A DNA stretch of 11,968 bases, from the NCBI GenBank assembly GCA_964409675.1, contig CAYPEF010000072.1:1-11968 (forward strand), in the 5' to 3' direction. Source of the DNA: CAYMDD01 sp964409675. Its GTDB lineage: Bacteria > Pseudomonadota > Alphaproteobacteria > Rickettsiales > SXRF01. Position 1 is the stretch's first letter. Each line of letters opens with the position of its first letter. A program made the position numbers and the translations under genes. This document shows positions 6,191 to 11,968 of this stretch, piece by piece. The notes beneath the pieces were generated by a model. It was not told the DNA's origin, searched no databases, and saw nothing but the letters and a program-made list of their open reading frames with translations.

Positions 6191-7663
6191 GCCGGCATGC
6201 ATGGTGCGAATCAGCTTTGAGGTGCTTTGTCCCTCGGTTAGCGCCGCCAGAATCACCCGCCCGCCATAACTTTCCACGAAAGCGCCGCCCACTACCTGCT
6301 CCTTACTGTAATCCGCACCCTTCACCAGAATATCCGGGCGAACGGCTTCGATCAGCGATTGCGGCGTATCCTCATCGAATATCACCACCATATCCACCGC
6401 CTGCAGCGACGCCAGCACCACCGCCCGCGCGAATTCGGATTGTACCGGGCGGGTGGGGCCTTTCAGTCTTTTCACCGACGCATCGCTGTTTAAGCCCACT
6501 ACCAGCCGATCGCAGCAGGTCTTTGCCTGCGACAGCAGTGAAATATGACCCGGATGCACCAGGTCGAAACAGCCGTTGGTAAAACCGATAGTCTGGCCCG
6601 CAGCACGCCATCCGTCAATCAGGCGAAGCGCCTCTGCACGCGAGTGCAGCTTACCTGTCCCCTGGGTAAGGCCGCGGGTAAGCAATGCCGCGCGTATATC
6701 TTGAAGGCTTACCGTGGCCGTACCCTTCCTGCCCACTGCAATGCCGGCGGCAAGATTGGCAAGATTCGCTGCGCTTTTAAGCGGAATTCCTGCCGCATAG
6801 CAGGCCGCCAGGCAGGCGATAAACGTATCGCCCGCGCCAGAGACGTCATATACTTCCCGCGCTTCGGCCGGCAAATGCTGGTCTTGCATACCGGTACTCA
6901 CAAGCGTAACCCCTTCGCGCCCGCGCGTCACAACCAGTTCGCGCAGCCGATGCGCCTGCACCAGCCGGTGCGCCGCGCACGCAATAGCTTCATCGCCATA
7001 CAGTTCTTCGCCTGCTGCCTGCGTCAGTTCCTTCAGATTGGGACATAGCACTGTAGCGTCAGCATATACGGAGAAATCTCTTTTCTTTGGATCCACCAGC
7101 ACCGGGATGCCCTGACGCCTTGCCATAGCAATCAACGTTGCAATGACATACTCAGAAAGCACACCTTTACCATAATCGGATAAAATAAGCGCCTGCGCCT
7201 GCGCAAGGCCCTGCTCCGCCAGCGCAAGCAATTTGCCAGATATTTTCTCAGCCAATGGAGCACTTGTTTCATGATCCACACGCAGCATATGCTGGCTGGC
7301 CGCTACAAAACGCGATTTCTCAGTCGTCGGGCGAGCGGCGTCAGTAATAAAATGCGCCTCCAGCCCAGTTTCTTCCGCCGCCAGACGCGTCACGGCCTTT
7401 CCCGCCGCATCATCGCCTATTACGGCAATCAGATTCGCCTGCACCCCCAGCGCACATAGGTTGCGCACAACATTGCCGGCGCCGCCCAGCATCATGCTTT
7501 CGCTGCGGATAGTAAAGACGGGGATCGGAGCTTCCGGGGAAATACGCTCCGCCGTGCCTTCATAAAAGCGGTCCAGCATCACGTCGCCGATGCATAGCAC
7601 CCTCACCTGGCTTATCTTATCCAGGGAATTGGAAAATGAAGAGATTTCAGCTTGCAATGGCAT
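6185..7663 (-). CDS. hldE: Bifunctional heptose-7-phosphate kinase / heptose-1-phosphate adenylyltransferase
   Basis: 492 residues, close to the usual length for fused HldE (RfaE). The N-terminal PfkB/ribokinase-type domain phosphorylates D-glycero-D-manno-heptose 7-phosphate at C1. It shows GDVMLDRF at 26-33, GGAGNV at 60-65, LSDYGKGVLS at 161-170, and DVSGAGDTF at 273-281 with the catalytic-base Asp279. The C-terminal nucleotidyltransferase domain, after GHMP phosphatase acts, adds AMP to give ADP-heptose. It shows TNGCFDLVHPGH at 362-373 with the HxGH motif and GQSTSKLI at 478-485. Both halves look intact. The product feeds LPS inner-core synthesis in the cytoplasm, matching the divergent heptosyltransferase-like gene. 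The start has only a weak GGGT site upstream; it adds about 10 residues before the first strand compared with Escherichia coli HldE. gmhA, gmhB and hldD are not in the window. A perfect TATAAT hexamer lies ~27 nt upstream of the start on this strand. Confidence 0.96.
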   Translation of the reverse strand: MPLQAEISSFSNSLDKISQVRVLCIGDVMLDRFYEGTAERISPEAPIPVFTIRSESMMLGGAGNVVRNLCALGVQANLIAVIGDDAAGKAVTRLAAEETGLEAHFITDAARPTTEKSRFVAASQHMLRVDHETSAPLAEKISGKLLALAEQGLAQAQALILSDYGKGVLSEYVIATLIAMARRQGIPVLVDPKKRDFSVYADATVLCPNLKELTQAAGEELYGDEAIACAAHRLVQAHRLRELVVTRGREGVTLVSTGMQDQHLPAEAREVYDVSGAGDTFIACLAACYAAGIPLKSAANLANLAAGIAVGRKGTATVSLQDIRAALLTRGLTQGTGKLHSRAEALRLIDGWRAAGQTIGFTNGCFDLVHPGHISLLSQAKTCCDRLVVGLNSDASVKRLKGPTRPVQSEFARAVVLASLQAVDMVVIFDEDTPQSLIEAVRPDILVKGADYSKEQVVGGAFVESYGGRVILAALTEGQSTSKLIRTMHAGG

Positions 7664-7761
7664 TTTTACCCAAGTCTTTCTGCTCGTTTATTATAGTACA
7701 AATAGTGTATAAATTATGCCATATTTGTTAAATTAACGCGAATTATAACACGTAATGCGCT
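7664..7761. promoter_or_regulatory. AT-rich divergent promoter region between hldE and the GT9 gene
   Basis: The 98-nt gap between two divergent starts is far more AT-rich than its surroundings. On the - strand a perfect TATAAT (7690-7695 as read on that strand) suits hldE, but no good -35 lies 16-18 nt upstream of it. A TTAACA-like hexamer further up could pair with a TACACT -10. On the + strand TATAAA (7708-7713) and TATAAC (7744-7749) are possible -10 elements, and TTGTTA (7725-7730) is too close to the latter (13 nt). The region must drive both genes, but exact promoters are uncertain. Confidence 0.4.
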
Positions 7762-9048
7762 ATGCAGCTCAAAACCAAGCAATTTTGGGACCGTTTTCTG
7801 GGGCCGGCGATTTTGCGCTGCCTGAATATAATGGCGTTTCTCGCGGGCAAAATCCTGCATAGGGACCATCGTTTCGGCAATAATGTTAAGGTAATTGCCG
7901 TCTGCAAACTCATGGGCATCGGCAGCATTATTCAATCCACACCAATGCTTAAGGCGCTTAAGAAAAAATACCCGGATTGCCACTTAATCTATTTGACGCG
8001 CTCTCCAAATGCTGCGGTATTCCACCTGATTCCGGAAGTGGACACCGTGCTGACCATCGACGATTCAACCGCCGCTAAACTGATATGCTCTACATTCCAT
8101 ATGCTGCGAGCACTTTGGAGAGCCAAAGTGGATATTATGCTGGACCTGGAAGTGCATTCCAATATCAGCAGCATCCTTACCATATGCAGCATGGCCAGAA
8201 ACCGGCATGGCTATTTCATTAAACCCGCCGATTTCCGCATGATCGGCATTTACACCCATATGGCCTATTATAATTACCAAGCACCCCGCTATGCCATTTA
8301 CCAGCAGATCGCCCGCACCGCCGGCGTTACGGATTTCGATGCCCCCAATGACGCGCTTTCTCTTACTATTCCCGCCTCCCTGTATGAGCAGGGAGAGGAT
8401 GCACTAAAAAAGCTTGGCATTACCTCCCCTTATATTGTCATCAGCCCAAGCACCTCCGATCTCAGCGAAGTGCGCCGCTGGGGTGCTGTCAATTTTCGTC
8501 AGGTGATCAATGCGCTTTTGAAGCATTATCCGGACATGCATTTCTGCTTAAGCGGCACGGCAGGGGAATATGAATATCTTGCACAACACGCCGAAGGGGT
8601 TATTGACCCAGCACGCGTGCATAATCTCGCCGGACGCCTGAGTTTTTCTGATTTTGCCGTTTTGCTGAAACAATGCAAGCTGCTGATTGCCGTCGATTCC
8701 TCTCCCTTCCACCTAGCCTGCGCGCTAGGCACACCGATTCTAGCATTGTTCGGCCCGGTCAGCCCCATGCATTACCAGATACCCGAAAACCATAATATCC
8801 ATGTGCTTTACAACCGGCTCTATTGCAGCCCGTGTGTGCATGTATTCGATATACCGCCTTGCGGAGGCAATAATGTATGCATGAAAACCATCACCCCGGA
8901 AATGGTAATACATACCGCCTGCGCCGCCCTTAATGGGGAACATATTCCTGACCTGGTTCACGCCGTACCTCACCTTTATGAGATTGAACATGTAGCGGTG
9001 GGAACATATACTGACTCACGCTTTAGTAACCTATGGAATGCCCAATGA
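7762..9048 (+). CDS. GT9 family glycosyltransferase (ADP-heptose:LPS heptosyltransferase-like)
   Basis: 428 residues. After a basic amphipathic N-terminus of ~40 residues comes the first Rossmann half: VKVIAVCK, then the glycine loop MGIGSIIQSTPML (51-63), KYPDCHLIYLTR and PEVDTVLTID. The second half has YIVISPSTSDLSEVRRWG (224-241), NLAGRLSFSDFAVLL (288-302) and AVDSSPFHLACALGTP (310-325) followed by ALFGPVSP, the GT9 donor-binding signature. Cysteines in CSPCVH, PCGG and NVCM are typical of a GT9 subgroup. Known members transfer heptose from ADP-heptose to Kdo or heptose of LPS at the cytoplasmic membrane face, and the divergent hldE supports this. The Asp of WaaC's MGD loop is Ser55 here, so the donor could differ. 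No good Shine-Dalgarno precedes ATG 7762. The end overlaps the next gene as ATGA. Confidence 0.88.
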   Translation: MQLKTKQFWDRFLGPAILRCLNIMAFLAGKILHRDHRFGNNVKVIAVCKLMGIGSIIQSTPMLKALKKKYPDCHLIYLTRSPNAAVFHLIPEVDTVLTIDDSTAAKLICSTFHMLRALWRAKVDIMLDLEVHSNISSILTICSMARNRHGYFIKPADFRMIGIYTHMAYYNYQAPRYAIYQQIARTAGVTDFDAPNDALSLTIPASLYEQGEDALKKLGITSPYIVISPSTSDLSEVRRWGAVNFRQVINALLKHYPDMHFCLSGTAGEYEYLAQHAEGVIDPARVHNLAGRLSFSDFAVLLKQCKLLIAVDSSPFHLACALGTPILALFGPVSPMHYQIPENHNIHVLYNRLYCSPCVHVFDIPPCGGNNVCMKTITPEMVIHTACAALNGEHIPDLVHAVPHLYEIEHVAVGTYTDSRFSNLWNAQ

Positions 9049-10352
9049 TAAAACATAGCAAAAAACGCCATTTTATTATAGGCACGGTGCTTTTCGCAGT
9101 ATTGATAAATATAATAATTCTTGGAAAGATTGGTAACGACCTATCGAGTATCAATTACGACTCGTTTGCTGAGGCAGGCGCAGTGCGTTCAGCACTCGGT
9201 TTTTATCATAAAGGCTACCTTAAAGACTTCGGCTTAACCGATCAAAATTACGGTGGATTATATCCTGATAAAGGATGGCTGCGCGATTTTCCTGATAAAA
9301 AAGAATTCATTTATACGCATTACCCCCCGCTAGCGGAATGGCTGGATGGGTTAATGACTTATGCGTTCGGCCCTGGACAAGTACAACTATATCGGCTGCT
9401 TCCCATTTCGCTATGCCTCATAGCCATGGGTTTTCTAATGGCGCAGGTATACGATTACTTGCAAAATGAAAAACGCATGATGATTTTTGTCGCTTTGTTT
9501 TTCATATTTCCCATTAACACTTTACTGATGCATCACCTGCATGCACATTCATATCCGCTAGCGGGATTATGGGGCATGCTGGCAATTGCGATGAATTATT
9601 ACAATCATCGCAGCCAGGAAACGACTACGTCTATTTCATGGAAGCATACGTTTGGCATCGGATTTCTTGCCTTTCTAGAAGGATGGCTAACATTCGATTA
9701 TTTCTTTATTATTGCAGCCACGCCCTTCTTAGTATCACTGCTTTACCCTTCGAATACGCAACGCAAGCAAACACTTCTTTTTTCTCTTGCCAGCTTAGGC
9801 GGGTTTGGCGGCGCACATTTTTTGCACATAATACAGGTGGCGCTTTATTACGGAAGCATTGCCGAAGCATTGCATGACCTTCTTAGTTCCGGCATGGGAA
9901 GAATGGGGGGCAATAATACGCTTTACACGGACTGCAATAACATATGCGCCGACATTCTTAACCTTGGCCCCGTATCTTCACGAGCGGCAATCGTAATGGT
10001 GTATATGTTTTTCAACCCATATGCACCTGTGTACTGGCTGTTGCCATTTGGCTTCATCTGGGTTGGATATACGCTCTTTATGTCGCGAGGCACTATTATC
10101 CCTGACAAGGGATTACGGCTCAGCCTAGGGCAATATCAGCCCATGGCGTTGCGAATTTGTATTATTTCACTGCTCGTCAGCATCGCCTGGATGACGGTGA
10201 TGGCGCAGCACGGGATGGTGCATGTTCATCTCCTAAGCCGACATTTCTTTATTACATGGTTTATTATGACAATGTTCACGCTGAAATATGCTTCAAAAGA
10301 AGCTTATACCAAGCCTCGCACCCGCCGGAGAGCAATTAAAATGAAAGCATAA
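9045..10352 (+). CDS. Polytopic membrane protein, probable GT-C-like sugar transferase
   Basis: 435 residues from ATG 9045. An in-frame ATG at 9033 exists, but 9045 overlaps the previous TGA as ATGA and has GGAA at the right distance, so I prefer it. One helix (~10-28) is followed by a ~85-residue extracytoplasmic loop containing NYDSFAEAG (37-45) and THYPPLAEWLDG (91-102). An acidic first loop and an H(Y)PP-like motif recall GT39/ArnT-type transferases. About nine or ten further helices follow (~118-137, 146-163, 172-186, 203-235, 243-268, 314-347, 368-386, 398-414), then a basic tail. Such enzymes use polyprenyl-phosphate sugars outside the membrane. No exact family is recognised, and the donor and acceptor are unknown. 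Codons are visibly more A/T-rich at third positions than in the 1963-6180 genes. The overlap suggests co-expression with the GT9 gene. Confidence 0.78.
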   Translation: MIKHSKKRHFIIGTVLFAVLINIIILGKIGNDLSSINYDSFAEAGAVRSALGFYHKGYLKDFGLTDQNYGGLYPDKGWLRDFPDKKEFIYTHYPPLAEWLDGLMTYAFGPGQVQLYRLLPISLCLIAMGFLMAQVYDYLQNEKRMMIFVALFFIFPINTLLMHHLHAHSYPLAGLWGMLAIAMNYYNHRSQETTTSISWKHTFGIGFLAFLEGWLTFDYFFIIAATPFLVSLLYPSNTQRKQTLLFSLASLGGFGGAHFLHIIQVALYYGSIAEALHDLLSSGMGRMGGNNTLYTDCNNICADILNLGPVSSRAAIVMVYMFFNPYAPVYWLLPFGFIWVGYTLFMSRGTIIPDKGLRLSLGQYQPMALRICIISLLVSIAWMTVMAQHGMVHVHLLSRHFFITWFIMTMFTLKYASKEAYTKPRTRRRAIKMKA

Positions 10353-10377
10353 TGCCAGTCCACGCGGGTTAAGAATG

Positions 10378-11082
10378 CTAAAGCGCCACATTCTCCCAGT
10401 AGAAGATATCGCGGTCGATATCCTCGCAGTGATAAATATCCGGCAAAGGGATCATTGCTCGTAAAAAACTGTGGGTGTAGGGGAAAAAGTGCAAGTGCGG
10501 GTTGAAAGTGTATATACCTTCCCTCTCACGGGGGACCGCTAAAATCAGGCGCTTTGCACATATTCTGCGCAACTCCTGCACGGCCGCCCTTATATCAAGA
10601 ATATGCTCCAAAACGTGAGTGCAAATTACAGTATCAAAAGCTCGGTCGGGAAAAGGTAACGATAGAATCGACTGCTCAACCAGGGTTACGCCAGGCAATC
10701 GGTTACGCACGGCGTCCGGTATCTGAAAGTCAACCCCCGTGAACTTGCACCCTTCAGGAAATTGCTTCTGCAGCCATTCAAGCATATACCCCGTGCCGCA
10801 CCCCACATCGATAATATTGCCCGGCACAATATGTTTTGCGATAGCAGCGCGAGCCGCAGCCGTATTATCAGTCGTTTCATGGATCCGGCGTATACGCCGA
10901 TAAATAGCGTCATATTCCTCGGCAGTAGCTTTATGAGCATTTTTGCGGAAATCAGCCAAATCATGAACCAGTTTGTCATATCCCCAAACCATTAACCAGC
11001 TGAACGCACGCGTATCACGAATGACCGGGGGGATCACGTCTTCCATAAACCAACGAATCATATTTGAATATTCGCGCTTCAT
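10378..11082 (-). CDS. Class I SAM-dependent methyltransferase
   Basis: 234 residues from the chosen ATG at 11080-11082. The SAM-binding motif I is NIIDVGCGTGYM at 89-100. The acidic strand-2 residue is in FTGVDF (114-119), and TVICTHVLEHILD (151-163) is the classic motif of the Methyltransf_11 type. The ~85 residues before motif I are helical and may bind substrate. No TM segment is present. The substrate is unknown; its place beside envelope-glycan genes suggests a glycan, lipid or quinone-like small molecule rather than rRNA, but this is inference. The start was chosen because GGGAGGGG sits just upstream. A GTG at 11110-11112 and an ATG at 11092-11094 are in frame, and that frame is open back to a stop at 11168-11170. 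The 3' end converges on the membrane-protein gene with 25 nt between them and no clear terminator. Confidence 0.85.
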   Translation of the reverse strand: MKREYSNMIRWFMEDVIPPVIRDTRAFSWLMVWGYDKLVHDLADFRKNAHKATAEEYDAIYRRIRRIHETTDNTAAARAAIAKHIVPGNIIDVGCGTGYMLEWLQKQFPEGCKFTGVDFQIPDAVRNRLPGVTLVEQSILSLPFPDRAFDTVICTHVLEHILDIRAAVQELRRICAKRLILAVPREREGIYTFNPHLHFFPYTHSFLRAMIPLPDIYHCEDIDRDIFYWENVAL

Positions 11083-11242
11083 AACCCCTCCCATTGCATA
11101 CGCACATGCCACTGCTTTAGCCTGGCGATCTGTAATAATAACCTCATTGAAAGCCGTATCAGATACTTAAGATGCTTTCTTTAGAAAATCCAACGAGAAA
11201 TCCTGCATCATTTCAGTGATTCATTTTTTCTGAAAATACCCC
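11083..11242. other. Intergenic region between the methyltransferase and the rRNA promoters
   Basis: No convincing gene lies here. The - strand frame of the methyltransferase is open to 11168 and could include a longer N-terminus or the methyltransferase 5' untranslated region. Just before the first rRNA promoter, ~11204-11238 is A/T-tract rich, with a weak inverted pair TTTCAG/CTGAAA. A run of T and A tracts directly upstream of a -35 hexamer is what an UP element looks like, so this part may boost rRNA transcription. Confidence 0.35.
11085..11092 (-). promoter_or_regulatory. Strong Shine-Dalgarno fixing the methyltransferase start
   Basis: On the - strand this reads GGGAGGGG, ending 2 nt before ATG 11080-11082; its GGGAG part is 5 nt from the start. 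It is one of the strongest ribosome-binding sites in the window and favours this start over the in-frame GTG and ATG further upstream. Confidence 0.5.
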
Positions 11243-11271
11243 TTGACGCCCCCCTTATCTTTTGGCATACA
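11243..11271 (+). promoter_or_regulatory. Possible upstream rRNA promoter (P1)
   Basis: TTGACG at 11243-11248 matches the sigma70 -35 consensus at five of six bases. At 17 nt spacing the -10 position reads CATACA (11266-11271), only three of six, so the -10 is weak. A/T tracts lie just upstream. It is 71 nt upstream of a second, better promoter with the same TTGACG hexamer, which suggests tandem rRNA promoters. Confidence 0.4.
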
Positions 11272-11313
11272 GGCACTCCCAGCGACGAGATGCATAAAAC
11301 CTTAAACAAATGG

Positions 11314-11343
11314 TTGACGGCATCATCCCGAAAGGGGTATAAC
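11314..11343 (+). promoter_or_regulatory. Likely main rRNA operon promoter (P2)
   Basis: TTGACG at 11314-11319 (five of six) and TATAAC at 11338-11343 (five of six) are separated by 18 nt. They point towards the 16S gene, giving a predicted transcription start near 11350 and a leader of ~310 nt. This is the best sigma70-like promoter in the window. Confidence 0.65.
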
Positions 11344-11349
11344 TGGAAC

Positions 11350-11658
11350 CTTCGACCTTAAGCCCTATCTTTTAAGTGTCTGCCGATTGAAATTGTGAAG
11401 AGCATTTAAGCGCAAGCGGTGTTGTGATGGCAACAAATCGCTGTATTCCAAGAGTCACATCATGGGTATAGCATTGATTTGTTGATATATTATTAACAGC
11501 ACAATATCGCATGCGTCCATGTAATGAATAATACCATGACGCAACTATCGCCTTTGGAAAAAGGTGGATAGGTGATGTTGTGCGTGTTTCCGATTTTTGA
11601 GGTTGCCCCCTACCGGGGGTGACAAATTTGCCAGATGTTTATACATCTGACAGGATCA
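11350..11658 (+). other. Structured rRNA leader (processed off the 16S precursor)
   Basis: The ~310 nt between the likely start and the 16S 5' end have no supportable ORF. TATCTTTTAAGT (11366-11377) resembles the boxA antitermination element (TGCTCTTTAACA in E. coli), with limited match. 11415-11424 can pair with 11431-11442 in an interrupted hairpin (AGCG and TGTTG with CAACA and CGCT), a candidate boxB-like or processing structure. CCCCC/GGGGG at 11606-11619 forms a short GC hairpin. The leader is probably cut by RNase III and other nucleases during 16S maturation, but cut sites cannot be located without the 3' flank. Confidence 0.5.
11632..11649 (+). other. Hairpin immediately before the 16S 5' end
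   Basis: CAGATGT (11632-11638) pairs perfectly with ACATCTG (11643-11649) around a TTAT loop, ending ~10 nt before mature 16S. It could be a local leader fold or part of the long 16S processing stem; which one depends on the sequence downstream of 16S, outside the window. Confidence 0.45.

Positions 11659-11968
<310 letters not shown>

Noticed and set aside
6545..7048. A 167-codon + strand frame inside hldE
   Set aside because: It is antisense to the intact HldE kinase domain, has no domain-like pattern and no supporting ribosome-binding site; it is a shadow.
8713..8729. Near-palindrome GCCTGCGCGCTAGGC with CTAG flanks
   Set aside because: It lies within the conserved GT9 donor-binding segment and is explained by the codons for HLACALGT.
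10352..10395. Possible bidirectional terminator between the convergent membrane-protein and methyltransferase genes
   Set aside because: The only pairing is GAATG with CATTC around an 11-nt loop, without a T-run; too weak to call.
10973..11170. A 65-codon + strand frame over the start of the methyltransferase
   Set aside because: Antisense to the methyltransferase N-terminus and without a ribosome-binding site or recognisable motif.
11408..11418. AAGCGCAAGCG in the rRNA leader, identical to 11 bases in the hairpin at 1822-1832
   Set aside because: In the leader the sequence lacks the paired arm present in the intergenic hairpin, and an 11-base match between two sites is not enough to claim a repeat family.

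Overview
The window is from an alphaproteobacterial chromosome. The best evidence is its right end, which carries the first ~310 nt of a 16S rRNA gene read left to right. Its start (ACTTGAGAGTTTGATTC) and its V1/V2 layout look alphaproteobacterial, but I cannot fix the order by eye. The protein genes are mostly GC-leaning. They include LPS inner-core heptose genes, so this is a Gram-negative cell with an outer membrane.

Layout. (1) Positions 1-1689: four genes or possible genes on the + strand that I do not recognise. They are a 5'-truncated Gly/Ala-rich membrane-type protein, a coiled-coil plus single-TM protein with a striking internal change of codon usage, a 53-codon gene with a good Shine-Dalgarno, and a possible 29-codon ORF coupled to it. 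(2) Positions 1690-1962: a compact cluster of nested hairpins built from CCCTCTCCC/GGGAGAGGG-type arms. (3) Positions 1963-6180: three overlapping + strand genes. They encode a thiamine-diphosphate 2-keto-acid decarboxylase-family enzyme, a polytopic GT-C/PTPS-related membrane protein and a GtrB/DPM1-like polyprenyl-phosphate glycosyltransferase. (4) Positions 6185-7663, - strand: hldE, the bifunctional heptose kinase/adenylyltransferase. It converges on the previous gene so closely that both stop codons sit in one 16-bp palindrome. (5) Positions 7762-10352, + strand: a GT9 heptosyltransferase-like gene overlapped by a second polytopic membrane protein, probably a GT-C sugar transferase. (6) Positions 10378-11082, - strand: a SAM-dependent methyltransferase. 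(7) Positions 11083-11658: non-coding DNA with two sigma70-like promoters in tandem and a structured leader, then the 16S gene.

Read together, 1963-11082 is a cell-envelope glycan locus. HldE makes ADP-heptose precursor, the GT9 protein would use ADP-heptose or a similar donor, and the GtrB-like enzyme would load a sugar onto polyprenyl phosphate. The two multi-span proteins are candidates for transferring lipid-linked sugar outside the cytoplasmic membrane. The methyltransferase could decorate a glycan or lipid.

The most interesting point is the thiamine-diphosphate enzyme. It keeps the family's catalytic Asp, Glu and His-His residues but has Gln in place of the C-terminal catalytic Glu, and it is translationally coupled to glycosyltransferase genes. 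It may be a carboligase, or an otherwise redirected enzyme, serving glycan synthesis. No CRISPR array, tRNA, transposase or phage structural gene was found.
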